From Niallia sp. Man26 (GTDB lineage Bacteria > Bacillota > Bacilli > Bacillales > Cytobacillaceae), in contig NZ_CP095743.1 in NCBI RefSeq assembly GCF_022049065.2, positions 697,001-761,000 of the forward strand: 64,000 nucleotides of DNA, in the 5' to 3' direction. The first letter of the stretch is position 1. Every line of letters begins with the position of its first letter. The notes beneath the pieces were generated by a model. That model was given only the letters and a program-made list of their open reading frames with translations. It searched no databases and was not told where the DNA came from. A program made the position numbers and the translations under genes. Shown here piece by piece: positions 9,177 through 17,805 of the stretch.

Positions 9177-9362
9177 GCGGATGTGGATTTCATGATCGAC
9201 AGCTAAATGAAATATATAGAATCATTCCCTTCTATGAATGATAATTAATTCCCTTTAGCTTATGCCAAACTAACGTTTCTTGTTATCAGAAATGCTTTAA
9301 ATTCCAACGAGAATAGGCGTTTTGACTAGAAAAGGAATATTGAAAAAAATATAAAAAATAGC

Positions 9363-9389
9363 TTAATATTCTCCTATATACGCCGATAG
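9363..9389 (+). promoter_or_regulatory. Sigma-D-type (motility) promoter of the chemotaxis receptor
   Basis: TTAA, a 15-base spacer, then GCCGATAG. The Bacillus sigma-D consensus is TAAA-N15-GCCGATAT, so this is a close match, and the downstream gene is a chemoreceptor, the expected type of target. Confidence 0.78.
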
Positions 9390-9422
9390 ACATAGTAAAT
9401 GAGTAGTTATTTTATCCTATGT

Positions 9423-9436
9423 TGTTAGCGCTTTTA
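9423..9436 (+). promoter_or_regulatory. Possible cre (CcpA) site downstream of the sigma-D promoter
   Basis: TGTTAGCGCTTTTA matches the cre pattern at most positions, including the central CG, with about two mismatches. It lies about 35 bases downstream of the -10 element, where it could act as a roadblock. Confidence 0.35.
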
Positions 9437-9475
9437 TAAAGCGAACTAGTTTGCTGTGAAGGGAGATAGATTGTT

Positions 9476-10744
9476 GTGAAAAAGAAAAGTTTATTAGCTA
9501 AAATGGTGGCACTTGTATTCCTAGCTGTCCTAGTTGGTGCAGCTGCAAGTGGAACGGCAGTATATTTGTTAAACAGCGGGTTTGAACAGTCTGTTCTCTT
9601 GATTGGAGCTGTTGCATTAATTCTTGCTGTCGTACTTTCTGCTGTATTCTACATAGTCTGGAGAAGGAAGTTTGTTGTATTAGCAAATGTAAGCGAATCC
9701 TTCATGAGGCTGTCTGAGGGCAATATGAATATCAATATGCAAGCTCATTCATCAAAGGATGAGGTAGGGATACTTTGCAATGCGATGGAGAATTTAAAAG
9801 ATCAGCTTGAATATTTACTGAATGAAAGCAGCAATATTAGTAATTTAATTTTAGAATCATCTGCTGAACTATCAGCTGTTGCTGAGCAAACATCTGCAAG
9901 CTCAGAGGAGATAGGCAGAGCGATGGGAGAAATCGCCCATGGTGCAGGAGAACAGGCTGCAGCATTAGAGGATGTAAATAAGGAAATGGGCAGACTGAAT
10001 AATTCTATTAACAAAATGAATGAAAAGAATGACCAAATTGATAATGCCGCTCATAGCTCAGAAACGGCAACTAAAAAAGGGCAAGAAATGATAAACCAAC
10101 TGAAAAAATCAAATGAATTGGCAAAGAAAGCGACAGATGAGGTAAGTGTCGGAATTTCAAGCCTTTATACAAAAATCCTTGATATTTCAAAAATCACGGT
10201 CACAATTGACCAGATATCCGAACAGACAAATCTGCTTGCATTAAATGCCAGCATTGAAGCGGCTCGTGCCGGAGAGCATGGCAAAGGATTCTCTGTTGTT
10301 GCCAGTGAAGTAAGAAAGCTGGCAGAAGGAACGAATCTGGCGACAAAGCAAATTCAGGAAATGATTCAAGCGATAGAAAAGGAAACTGAAAAAACGGTTC
10401 AAGCATTATTTGAAACAACCTCTCAATCAGAAGAGCTGAATAATGCCGTCAATGGGACAGAAAATGAATTCACAAACATATCGGCTGCTGTTAATGAAAC
10501 AATCCATGCTGTTAAGGATCTGGGAAATGAGCTTGCATCCGTGGTAGATCAAAATAATCATATTTTAGAATCTGTTACTGCAATATCTGCTGTTTCTGAA
10601 AGTGCAGCAGCTGCAGTTGAAGAGGTATCCTCATCAACAGATGAACAAATTGCTGCAATCAGTAATGTGACAAAGGCAGCAGAAGCAATGATCAGTCGCG
10701 GCGAGCAGCTGAAGGATATCTTAAAAAATTACAAACAGCATTAA
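9476..10744 (+). CDS. Methyl-accepting chemotaxis protein without an extracellular sensor domain
   Basis: A 422-residue chemoreceptor starting at GTG. Two transmembrane helices (about residues 9-31 and 40-62) are separated by only a few residues, so there is no extracellular ligand domain. A HAMP-like segment follows to about residue 115, then a long coiled-coil signalling domain. The conserved hairpin tip [19 protein letters not shown] (about residues 245-263) contacts CheA/CheW. It probably senses a membrane or cytoplasmic signal, or works in mixed receptor arrays. A sigma-D-like promoter lies upstream and a terminator downstream. Confidence 0.92.
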   Translation: MKKKSLLAKMVALVFLAVLVGAAASGTAVYLLNSGFEQSVLLIGAVALILAVVLSAVFYIVWRRKFVVLANVSESFMRLSEGNMNINMQAHSSKDEVGILCNAMENLKDQLEYLLNESSNISNLILESSAELSAVAEQTSASSEEIGRAMGEIAHGAGEQAAALEDVNKEMGRLNNSINKMNEKNDQIDNAAHSSETATKKGQEMINQLKKSNELAKKATDEVSVGISSLYTKILDISKITVTIDQISEQTNLLALNASIEAARAGEHGKGFSVVASEVRKLAEGTNLATKQIQEMIQAIEKETEKTVQALFETTSQSEELNNAVNGTENEFTNISAAVNETIHAVKDLGNELASVVDQNNHILESVTAISAVSESAAAAVEEVSSSTDEQIAAISNVTKAAEAMISRGEQLKDILKNYKQH

Positions 10745-10749
10745 ATATA

Positions 10750-10779
10750 CTGGCCTGCTGCAAAATGTGCAGCAGGCCT
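10750..10779 (+). terminator. Intrinsic terminator after the chemoreceptor gene
   Basis: GGCCTGCTGC/GCAGCAGGCC forms a 10-bp GC-rich stem 6 bases after the stop codon. The T run is weak. Confidence 0.75.
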
Positions 10780-10903
10780 ATTCTAGGTTAGTCAAGCAAG
10801 GTTTATAAATGATTAGGCTAAAAATTGAAATTTGACTTATATAAGCTTATAATATAGATATCGGTGTAAAATTACACATAACTAATAAGGGAATGAATGC
10901 ATT

Positions 10904-11359
10904 TTGACAAGAGAAGAGATTATTTTTAATGTATCGGAAAAAATGCGGTTAATACGAACGGAAGCAGGTTATACCCAGGATAAGATGGCAGAGGTTATTG
11001 GCTTGTCTAAAAAGACATTAGTTCAGATTGAAAAAGGACGACTATATGCAGGCTGGTCGACTGTTGTTGCTGTGTGTGCGCTTTTTAGGGAAACAGAAAC
11101 AGTGCGTTTCCTTTTTGGGAATGAGCCATTGGAAGTGCTAGAGACAGTTGCGCGCGACGGCATGGATTATCGGAAAGAAAAGACGCTCGGAGGCAAAGTA
11201 TGGTGGCGTGAAGTCGACCGGAAAAACGGCTTTATTTTTCAGCAAAACATCATTAGCCAGCATTACAGAATTATTGATGAAGATCATTTTCGCATCTTTT
11301 CAAGCTTTGATGAAAAGGAATCAATGGAAAGATTTCAAGAATTATCGACAGCACAATAA
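10904..11359 (+). CDS. XRE-family helix-turn-helix transcriptional regulator
   Basis: A 151-residue DNA-binding protein starting at TTG. The N-terminal helix-turn-helix (residues 10-65, with EAGYTQDKMAEVIGLSKKTLVQIEKG) is of the Cro/CI type. The C-terminal half is soluble, rich in aromatic and charged residues and of unknown fold, ending after a DHFRIFSSFDEKESMERF stretch. The regulated genes are unknown. It is monocistronic with a strong 3' hairpin shared with the convergent gene. Confidence 0.82.
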   Translation: MTREEIIFNVSEKMRLIRTEAGYTQDKMAEVIGLSKKTLVQIEKGRLYAGWSTVVAVCALFRETETVRFLFGNEPLEVLETVARDGMDYRKEKTLGGKVWWREVDRKNGFIFQQNIISQHYRIIDEDHFRIFSSFDEKESMERFQELSTAQ

Positions 11360-11367
11360 TTTGCCAA

Positions 11368-11405
11368 CAAAAAGCTTGAAATGATCAATCATTTCAAGCT
11401 TTTTG
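11368..11405. terminator. Bidirectional terminator
   Basis: A near-perfect palindrome with arms AAAAAGCTTGAAATGAT/ATCATTTCAAGCTTTTT lies between convergent genes, with A and T runs on the two sides. Confidence 0.92.
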
Positions 11406-11410
11406 TTCTT

Positions 11411-11713
11411 TTAATATTCTTCTGTTAGATTGTTTCTGTTATATGACTTTACGAAGGGATTTTCACCATTGGAAAGCAGGCTCTTCCAAAAGGTGTTTGC
11501 TTGAGTTCCCTCCAGCTTAATTTGGATATCTTGTCTTGCGCCTGCCGTTAAGAAAAAAGAAACAAGCTTTGGAAGGCTGGTCGTCTCCACGACGTGTTTT
11601 TTGCAGAGCAGCTGACATTTCACATTAAATTTCTTTGTTGCCTCGTAGAAAGATAAAATATCTTTCACCGTCATATTTTCATGAAGTGTAACCTTTTTCA
11701 AAAATGTCTCCAT
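11411..11713 (-). CDS. Small protein resembling HPr-family phosphocarriers, lacking the active histidine
   Basis: A 100-residue protein. By eye residues 5-85 follow the HPr pattern: a VTL strand, a helix where HPr has its active site, a KFNV strand, the KHVVETTSLPKLVSFFLTAG segment in place of the SIMGVMSLG helix, and a final IQIKLEG strand. The HARP motif with the phosphorylatable His is absent (ENMTVKD instead). If the relation is real it could be a regulatory homologue, like Crh, rather than a phosphocarrier. The ATG is supported by AAAGGAG. The fold assignment is uncertain. Confidence 0.5.
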   Translation of the reverse strand: METFLKKVTLHENMTVKDILSFYEATKKFNVKCQLLCKKHVVETTSLPKLVSFFLTAGARQDIQIKLEGTQANTFWKSLLSNGENPFVKSYNRNNLTEEY

Positions 11714-11949
11714 TATCCTTGCTCCTTTTTTTTAGAATTTTATATTTGAAGTATCGTCCATTATTTTTTTGTTATGTAACAACAAGTACCCGCATCTGCT
11801 CGAATTAAACGTTCAGATGTGAAAACACGACTTAAATACTAAACGAACTCCGACTTAAGGCTGAAATCAAAACCATCTACTGGCTATTATCGAAACTACC
11901 AGAAAAAGGTAAAATGGACCTTATCACATAAGAAGATGAGGGATGCAAA

Positions 11950-13236
11950 GTGAAGCAATTTTCAGAGGTATTCAGCAATAAGGATTTCAGGAAGTTATTT
12001 ATGGCCAACATTACTTCGCAATTAGGCGGTTTAGTTGGGCTGACTGCGTTTATGTACTATATTCTGGACCGGTTTACGAGCCAGCCTGCATATGCATCTG
12101 TAACAGAGCTGATGTATTCTGTGCCTACACTGGCTGTGTTTTTGTTTGTCGGTGTAGCTGCAGACAGGCTGGACAGACAAAAAATTGCTTATACATGCAA
12201 TTGGGTAGCAGCTTTTTCTTCACTATGCCTGCTTGTGGCAGTTGCCATCGGATGGATGCCGCTCATCTTTTTTATTCTGTTCCTGAGAAGCGCTGTTCTT
12301 AAGTTCTTTTTTCCGGCTGAGCAAGGGCTTATGCAGGGGATTTTAAAGAAGGATGAATATACAATAGCAGCAGGGCTTAATCAATTCGTGAACAGTATTT
12401 TCATGCTCTTTGGCAATGCTTTAGGAATCTTTGTTTATTGGACATTAGGGATATATGGAGCAATACTGATAGATGCAGGAGCTCTGTTAATTGGCAGCCT
12501 GCTTATCAAGCTGACGCCTCTTAGTGAAAATATTAGAATGCCAAATGGAGAGCACCGCATTCAGGATTTAAACTTAAAGATTGTCTGGCAGGATTTTAAA
12601 CGAGGTTTTACGTACATTCTAAATAACAAGCTGCTGCTTGCGCTTATTTACGGGTTTATTGCATTTGGAGTTGTTAATGGCGGTTTTAGTGTAATGCAGG
12701 TGTTCATTTTAAAATATAAGCTTTCTCCATTAAACTATGAGGAAATGTCGATATATTTAGGAATTGTCTTTGGCAGCGGCATCTTGATTGGAAGTCTGGC
12801 AGCATCATTGCTTGCTCAAAAGGTCAAGCTTCATAAGCTCATCATTACTGGTGTACTGTTTGTAGCGATATTTACTATCGCAGCATCTTTCGCCGCTACC
12901 ACAGCAGTATTTATGGTGTTCTATTTCTTTATTGCTTTAGCATTGCCACTGATTAATATTGCAATCGGAGGGTGGATGCCTACCATTATTGCGCCTGAAA
13001 TGATGGGCAGAGTACAGGGCTGGATAAACCCGCTTATGATGCTTGCACAGTCGATTACATTAGGTGTTATTACGATCGGCTTTCCTGGTGTAATTTCTAT
13101 TGAAGCTATATTCTGGTTAGTGGGAGCCTGCTTTATTGTCGTTGGCATCTATTACAGTCTAGTGCTCCCAAAGCTTGCGAAAACCTCGGGAGAAACTGCA
13201 AAGAGGGAAGCGGTTGTGCCTGCCCATGAAGGGTAA
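11950..13236 (+). CDS. MFS transporter, drug-efflux-like
   Basis: A 428-residue major facilitator with about 12 hydrophobic segments, a short inside N-terminus (KQFSEVFSNKDFRKLF) and an AADRLDRQK loop between helices 2 and 3, the place of the conserved MFS motif A. A central cytoplasmic loop spans about residues 195-225. It resembles the EntS/macrolide-efflux branch (MFS_3). The GTG start is preceded by GAGGG. The substrate is unknown. It sits directly upstream of the bmrCD multidrug transporter but has its own start region. Confidence 0.85.
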   Translation: MKQFSEVFSNKDFRKLFMANITSQLGGLVGLTAFMYYILDRFTSQPAYASVTELMYSVPTLAVFLFVGVAADRLDRQKIAYTCNWVAAFSSLCLLVAVAIGWMPLIFFILFLRSAVLKFFFPAEQGLMQGILKKDEYTIAAGLNQFVNSIFMLFGNALGIFVYWTLGIYGAILIDAGALLIGSLLIKLTPLSENIRMPNGEHRIQDLNLKIVWQDFKRGFTYILNNKLLLALIYGFIAFGVVNGGFSVMQVFILKYKLSPLNYEEMSIYLGIVFGSGILIGSLAASLLAQKVKLHKLIITGVLFVAIFTIAASFAATTAVFMVFYFFIALALPLINIAIGGWMPTIIAPEMMGRVQGWINPLMMLAQSITLGVITIGFPGVISIEAIFWLVGACFIVVGIYYSLVLPKLAKTSGETAKREAVVPAHEG

Positions 13237-13255
13237 TTTGTCGAAATATTGGCAA

Positions 13256-13284
13256 TTGACTTTAGTATAGGAGCATGTTAATCT
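13256..13284 (+). promoter_or_regulatory. Predicted promoter of the bmr leader-transporter operon
   Basis: TTGACT (13256-13261), a 17-base spacer and TAATCT (13279-13284). The position gives a leader of about 365 bases before bmrC. The -10 is imperfect. Confidence 0.5.
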
Positions 13285-13333
13285 TCTATTATATTATATT
13301 GGAAAATTAATGAAATGAAGGGAGGCGACTGAC

Positions 13334-13402
13334 ATGAGAAACAAAATCAATCTAAATCGTAATAAATTTCATATGTCAGTGGCCTTCGCTTCTGTTAAAT
13401 AA
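13334..13402 (+). CDS. 22-residue leader peptide upstream of bmrCD (attenuator peptide)
   Basis: A short ORF, ATG to TAA, behind a strong GGGAGG site 8 bases upstream; the peptide is MRNKINLNRNKFHMSVAFASVK. It ends about 60 bases before an intrinsic terminator. In B. subtilis, bmrCD expression is controlled by translation of a small leader (bmrB) and attenuation in response to ribosome-targeting antibiotics; this ORF occupies the same position. Its last codons (13387-13395) can pair with the 5' arm of the terminator (13468-13476), so ribosome position could decide which hairpin forms. The peptide sequence itself was not recognised. Confidence 0.65.
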   Translation: MRNKINLNRNKFHMSVAFASVK

Positions 13403-13460
13403 TTGATGCATTAACCATAATTGCCATTTTGTGGCTGTTACGGCCGTTTTATGAGCATCA

Positions 13461-13502
13461 AAAAGAGACAGAAACGCATGTAGCGGGTCTGTCTCTTTTT
13501 TC
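13461..13502 (+). terminator. Attenuator terminator in the bmrCD leader
   Basis: AAAGAGACAGA (13462-13472) pairs with TCTGTCTCTTT (13488-13498) and is followed by a T run. Two competing pairings are visible: CGCTTCTGT in the leader ORF with ACAGAAACG of the 5' arm (8 of 9 pairs), and TTGATGC (13403-13409) with GCATCAA (13455-13461). Confidence 0.8.
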
Positions 13503-13567
13503 GTGGCGAGAAATAGAGGAAAACCTCTTTTCTATAGATACTTAAAAATTTAAGGAGGAAGATGTTA

Positions 13568-13624
13568 ATGATTGTAATGAACAGAAGTCATGGAGCAAAT
13601 AGAAAGGATATAGAAAGCGGCTAG
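13568..13624 (+). CDS. Second short leader ORF (18 residues) just before bmrC
   Basis: A short ORF with an AAGGAGG site 9 bases before its ATG encodes MIVMNRSHGANRKDIESG. An in-frame ATG two codons earlier (13562) is too close to the ribosome site. It lies after the attenuator and 30 bases before bmrC, so its translation would follow readthrough and could set the translation level of bmrC. The strong site is the main evidence that it is translated. Confidence 0.5.
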   Translation: MIVMNRSHGANRKDIESG

Positions 13625-13654
13625 TAAAGTTAGCTTAGAAGAGGAGAGAACAGC

Positions 13655-15421
13655 ATGTTTTCCATATTATTAAAATTGAAGTGGTTTTTTAAAGAACATT
13701 GGAAAAGATATACGGTTGCTATTGTCCTGTTAATCATTGTTGGTGTAATTGATATTTTACCGCCGCAATTGCTCGGGATGTTTATTGATGAAATAAATGT
13801 CGGGACTCTGACAAAAGCAAAGACAGCCCAGTATTTGCTGGGTATTGCGGCAATTACAATCAGCTCTTATGTGATAACTTATTTTTGGATGTATAAGCTG
13901 TTTGGAGGGGCTATAGTGCTTGAGCGGAAGCTGCGGAGCAACTTCATGGGACATTTATTGAAGATGACTCCGACATTTTTTGAGAAGAACCGTACAGGCG
14001 ATTTAATGGCAAGAGCGACAAATGACTTGAAGGCAATCAGCATTACAGCAGGATTTGGTATATTGACACTCATTGATTCAACAGCGTTTATGATTACAAT
14101 TCTTATCACAATGTGTCTTTTAGTAAGCTGGAAGCTCACACTTGCTGCCATTTTGCCACTGCCGATTATGGCAATTATGATGCAAATATATGGAGATAGA
14201 ATTCATAAACGATTTATGGAGGCTCAGGATGCTTTTGGTGATTTAAATGACCGCGTGCTGCAATCCATTGCTGGGGTCCGAGTTATTCGGGCATATGTAT
14301 TAGAAAAGGATGACGAAAAAGAATTTCACCACATGACAGAGGATGTTTACAATAAAAACATTCGAGTTGCGAAAGTGGATTCACTGTTCGAACCGACAAT
14401 CCGTATTCTTGTAGGGCTAAGCTATATTATCGGTTTAGGCTATGGATCTTATCTCGTCTTTCAGCAGCAAATAACGATTGGGCAGCTTGTGAGCTTTAAT
14501 GTTTACCTCGGTATGATTGTGTGGCCGATGTTTGCAATCGGTGAGCTGATGAATGTTATGCAACGGGGAAATGCTTCATTAGACCGGGTGCAGGAAACAT
14601 TAGATTATAAGCCTGATGTCTTAAACCATGGTGACAGTAAAGCAGTAGCTGTTCCTGATACGATCGTGTTTGATTCTGTCCAATTTCAATACCCATCTTC
14701 GGCTGTGAAAAATCTCGATGATATCGATTTGAAAATCACAAGGGGAGAAACAATTGGTGTTGTTGGGAAAACGGGAAGCGGAAAGACAACGCTTATTAAG
14801 CAGCTGCTCAGAGAGTATCCAAAAGGAAAAGGGGAGCTTTCTGTCAATGGAATAAGCATTGATGATATCAGCTTGGATAAACTTCGCGGCTGGATTGGAT
14901 ATGTGCCACAAGATCACGTCTTATTTTCAAAAACAGTGAGAGAAAATATTCTGTTTGGCAACAAGGAAAACGCATCGGAAAGTCAGCTAAAAGATGCGAT
15001 TCAGTTGGCATCGTTTCAGCAGGATATTGAAATGCTTCCTGAAGGATTGGAAACGCTTGTAGGAGAGAAGGGTGTTGCATTATCAGGCGGTCAAAAGCAG
15101 CGAATATCCATTGCGCGGGCGTTAATTAGAAATCCTAGGATTCTTATTTTGGATGATTCGTTGTCAGCAGTCGATGCGAAAACAGAGCAGAATATTATCC
15201 AAAACATCAAAAAAGAACGTGCAGGAAAAACAACAATTATTACCACCCATCGCATGACAGCCGTTCAGCATGCTGATCAGATTATTGTCCTTGAGGATGG
15301 AAAAATCGTCGAGCGCGGCTCACACGAACAGCTTATGCAAAAAAATGGCTGGTACAAAGAACAGTTTGAAGTCCAGCAAACAAAAACCGCACAGTCTGCA
15401 GGACAGGAGGTGCAAGCATGA
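13655..15421 (+). CDS. bmrC: Heterodimeric multidrug ABC exporter subunit BmrC (YheI)
   Basis: A 588-residue half-transporter: a six-helix membrane domain (residues 15-310), then a nucleotide-binding domain with Walker A GKTGSGKTT near 370, signature LSGGQKQR and Walker B ILILDDSLSAVD. The residue after the Walker B Asp is Asp, not the catalytic Glu, so this is the degenerate ATP site, as known for B. subtilis BmrC (585 residues). It overlaps bmrD by 4 bases (ATGA), so the two are coupled. BmrCD exports drugs and is induced by translation-inhibiting antibiotics in B. subtilis. Confidence 0.95.
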   Translation: MFSILLKLKWFFKEHWKRYTVAIVLLIIVGVIDILPPQLLGMFIDEINVGTLTKAKTAQYLLGIAAITISSYVITYFWMYKLFGGAIVLERKLRSNFMGHLLKMTPTFFEKNRTGDLMARATNDLKAISITAGFGILTLIDSTAFMITILITMCLLVSWKLTLAAILPLPIMAIMMQIYGDRIHKRFMEAQDAFGDLNDRVLQSIAGVRVIRAYVLEKDDEKEFHHMTEDVYNKNIRVAKVDSLFEPTIRILVGLSYIIGLGYGSYLVFQQQITIGQLVSFNVYLGMIVWPMFAIGELMNVMQRGNASLDRVQETLDYKPDVLNHGDSKAVAVPDTIVFDSVQFQYPSSAVKNLDDIDLKITRGETIGVVGKTGSGKTTLIKQLLREYPKGKGELSVNGISIDDISLDKLRGWIGYVPQDHVLFSKTVRENILFGNKENASESQLKDAIQLASFQQDIEMLPEGLETLVGEKGVALSGGQKQRISIARALIRNPRILILDDSLSAVDAKTEQNIIQNIKKERAGKTTIITTHRMTAVQHADQIIVLEDGKIVERGSHEQLMQKNGWYKEQFEVQQTKTAQSAGQEVQA

Positions 15422-17418
15422 GTACTGGCAAAAGATTAGTGCAGTATGCCTTACAGTTTAAAAAAATAATTATCTTTGCCTTAATTATGCTGACAATTGC
15501 AGTTATAGCAGATTTAGCAGGACCTTTTATCGCAAAAAAAATAATTGATGATCATATTATGGGAATCGAAAACAGCTGGTATGAAACGTCTTCAGGTGAA
15601 GGGGCCGTGCAGTATAAAGGCAAATATTATACGAAAGAGAAACCACAGGCAGCCGATGATGCTGATGCAAGAGTATTGCAGGCCGGAAAGGATTTTTTGT
15701 TTATAGAGGAGGAAATTTCCTTTGACGGAGAGAGAAGCTATGCCGATGGAATCTTGACTATCTCATCAGGAAATGAAGTGGCCAAGTACGAGGCTGACCG
15801 TCTCAGAGTTGAACAGGTTTTTGCCTTTTACAAACCGGAAGTTCCATCGATTATTAAGCTGCTTGCCTTTTATTTCGGGCTTGTTATCGTTGCTTCTGTG
15901 TTTCAGTATGGACAGCATTTATTTCTGCAGAAATCTGCAAACAGAATTATTCAAAAAATGCGGGAAGATGTGTTTGCGCAAATCCAGCGCCTGCCAATTA
16001 GGTACTTTGATAATTTGCCTGCAGGCAAGGTTGTAGCAAGGGTTACAAATGATACAGAAGCAATAAGAGAGCTGTATGTGACCGTTCTTTCCAACTTTTT
16101 CTCAAGCGGAATTTATATTATTGGCATTTATGTTGCCTTATTTATTCTTAATCCTACGCTTGCGGCAATCTGCCTCATCCTATTGCCGATCCTTTATGTA
16201 TGGATGATTGGATACAGACGCTTTGCGGCTAAATATAATCATGTGATAAGAGCAAGAATAAGCGACATTAACGGTATGGTAAATGAATCGATTCAGGGGA
16301 TGAACATTATTCAGGCTTTTGGTAAAGAAAAGCACACAATGGGTGAGTTTGAGACGTTGAATGAAGAACATTTCCGTTACCAGAACAAGATGCTGAATTT
16401 AAACAGCTTGACTTCCCATAATCTTGTAGCAGTATTGAGAAACCTAATCTTCGTAGCATTTATCTGGTTTGTTGCAGGTCAGACATTAAGCGTGTCTTCT
16501 GCGATATCATTAGGTGTTCTTTATGCATTTGTTGATTACATTAACCGCTTGTTCCAGCCTGTGCAGGGAATTGTCAATCAACTGGCAAATCTTGAGCAAG
16601 CACTTGTTGCCGGGGACAGAGTATTTGAACTGCTTCGTGAAGATGGCATTGATGTGGCAGAGCCTAGCACGGAGAGGTACAAAGGCAATGTTAAGTTTGA
16701 TCATGTTAACTTTGCATACAAGAAAGAAGAGTATGTTTTAAAAGACATTTCCTTTGAAGCAAAGCATGGAGACACTGTTGCGCTTGTCGGTCATACCGGT
16801 TCAGGTAAAAGCTCTATCATGAACTTATTGTTTCGATTTTATGATATTCAATCAGGAACGATAACAATAGACGGCAAGGATATCTCCAAAATGCCGCGGC
16901 AAGATTTAAGGAAGCATATGGGAATCGTACTGCAAGATCCATTTTTGTTTAAAGGAACGATTGCCTCCAATGTGACATTAAATAATCCTGCCATCACGAG
17001 AGAAATGGTTGAGAAAGCATTAAAGGATGTCGGTGCAGACAGGGTTCTGAAAAATCTTGAAAATGGATACGACGAGCCTGTTATTGAAAAGGGAAGCACA
17101 TTGTCAAGCGGACAGCGTCAGCTTATCTCCTTTGCCCGGGCTCTTGCCTTTAATCCGGCGATACTCATATTGGATGAGGCAACCAGCAGTATTGATACAG
17201 AAACAGAACAAATTATTCAGCACGCGATGGAAGTGCTCAAAAAAGGCAGAACCACCTTTATCATTGCACATCGCCTTTCGACTATCCGTAATGCGGATCA
17301 AATTATTGTCCTAGATCATGGGGAAATAGTTGAAAAAGGGAATCACGAAGAATTAATGAACCTAAAAGGAAGATATTATCAAATGTACCAACTCCAGCAA
17401 GGTACGAAAGCAGGTTAA
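15418..17418 (+). CDS. bmrD: Heterodimeric multidrug ABC exporter subunit BmrD (YheH)
   Basis: A 666-residue half-transporter, longer than BmrC because of an insertion of about 100 residues between the first and second transmembrane helices (roughly residues 38-140). That matches B. subtilis BmrD (673 residues), where this extracellular insertion is characteristic. The nucleotide-binding domain has Walker A GHTGSGKSS, a degenerate signature LSSGQRQL and Walker B LILDEATSSID with the catalytic Glu present. Together with BmrC it makes one competent and one degenerate ATP site. Confidence 0.95.
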   Translation: MSTGKRLVQYALQFKKIIIFALIMLTIAVIADLAGPFIAKKIIDDHIMGIENSWYETSSGEGAVQYKGKYYTKEKPQAADDADARVLQAGKDFLFIEEEISFDGERSYADGILTISSGNEVAKYEADRLRVEQVFAFYKPEVPSIIKLLAFYFGLVIVASVFQYGQHLFLQKSANRIIQKMREDVFAQIQRLPIRYFDNLPAGKVVARVTNDTEAIRELYVTVLSNFFSSGIYIIGIYVALFILNPTLAAICLILLPILYVWMIGYRRFAAKYNHVIRARISDINGMVNESIQGMNIIQAFGKEKHTMGEFETLNEEHFRYQNKMLNLNSLTSHNLVAVLRNLIFVAFIWFVAGQTLSVSSAISLGVLYAFVDYINRLFQPVQGIVNQLANLEQALVAGDRVFELLREDGIDVAEPSTERYKGNVKFDHVNFAYKKEEYVLKDISFEAKHGDTVALVGHTGSGKSSIMNLLFRFYDIQSGTITIDGKDISKMPRQDLRKHMGIVLQDPFLFKGTIASNVTLNNPAITREMVEKALKDVGADRVLKNLENGYDEPVIEKGSTLSSGQRQLISFARALAFNPAILILDEATSSIDTETEQIIQHAMEVLKKGRTTFIIAHRLSTIRNADQIIVLDHGEIVEKGNHEELMNLKGRYYQMYQLQQGTKAG

Positions 17419-17421
17419 TTA

Positions 17422-17456
17422 GGTAAGCCCCCATTTTAAAAAATGGGGGCTTTGGC
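17422..17456. terminator. Terminator between bmrD and the SASP gene
   Basis: AGCCCCCATTTT/AAAATGGGGGCT forms a strong hairpin between the convergent genes. T runs on either side are short. Confidence 0.8.
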
Positions 17457-17479
17457 CATTTTATATTAAGTTGTGCAAA

Positions 17480-17683
17480 TTAGAATTGAGAACCGCCAAG
17501 TTGACGTTCAGCCATTTGAACTAAGCGTTTAGTGATTTCTCCACCAACTGATCCGTTAGCACGAGAAGTAGTTTCTGCACCTAAGTTAACACCGAACTCT
17601 GATGCGATTTCGTATTTCATTTGATCTAGAGCTTCAGATACTCCTGGTACTAAAAGGTTGTTAGATGAATTGTTGTTTGCCAT
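17480..17683 (-). CDS. Alpha/beta-type small acid-soluble spore protein
   Basis: A 67-residue SASP. It carries the GPR protease recognition segment EIASEFGVN (residues 27-35) and the C-terminal [13 protein letters not shown] helix that lies in the DNA minor groove. It saturates forespore DNA and protects it from UV and chemicals; GPR degrades it on germination. The position near bmrCD matches sspB in B. subtilis. AAGGAG lies 10 bases before the ATG. A consensus sigma-G promoter is about 120 bases upstream, and the intervening 5' UTR holds a tRNA-like element. Confidence 0.95.
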   Translation of the reverse strand: MANNNSSNNLLVPGVSEALDQMKYEIASEFGVNLGAETTSRANGSVGGEITKRLVQMAERQLGGSQF

Positions 17684-17717
17684 TGTGTTTCCAGCTCCTT
17701 GTAAATTAGTTTTTTTT

Positions 17718-17781
17718 TGGTTGGACCAGCTGGATTTGCACCAGCAAGTAAGAGAATCTTACTACCGCTTGGTATGGCCCA
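17718..17781 (-). ncRNA. tRNA-Gln-like element with CCA end in the SASP 5' UTR
   Basis: On the minus strand an acceptor stem TGGGCCA/TGGTCCA (7 bp with one G-U), discriminator A and encoded CCA enclose an anticodon-like arm AGTAA/TTACT and a T arm GCTGG/CCAGC. The T-loop is TGCAAAT. The 5' part TGGGCCATACCAAGCGGTA closely resembles Bacillus tRNA-Gln. The D arm is reduced to about 9 bases, the variable region to 1, and the anticodon loop GATTCTC lacks the universal T33. It is 61 bases without CCA, so it is unlikely to be a normal translating tRNA. It is a tRNA-derived remnant or a tRNA mimic in the sigma-G transcript. Confidence 0.6.
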
Positions 17782-17805
17782 ATGCTTTGTCGCTGCTTGT
17801 AATCT

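Noticed and set aside
17718..17781. Functional tRNA gene
   Set aside because: D arm of about 9 bases, variable region of 1 base and no T33; a normal tRNA is unlikely.
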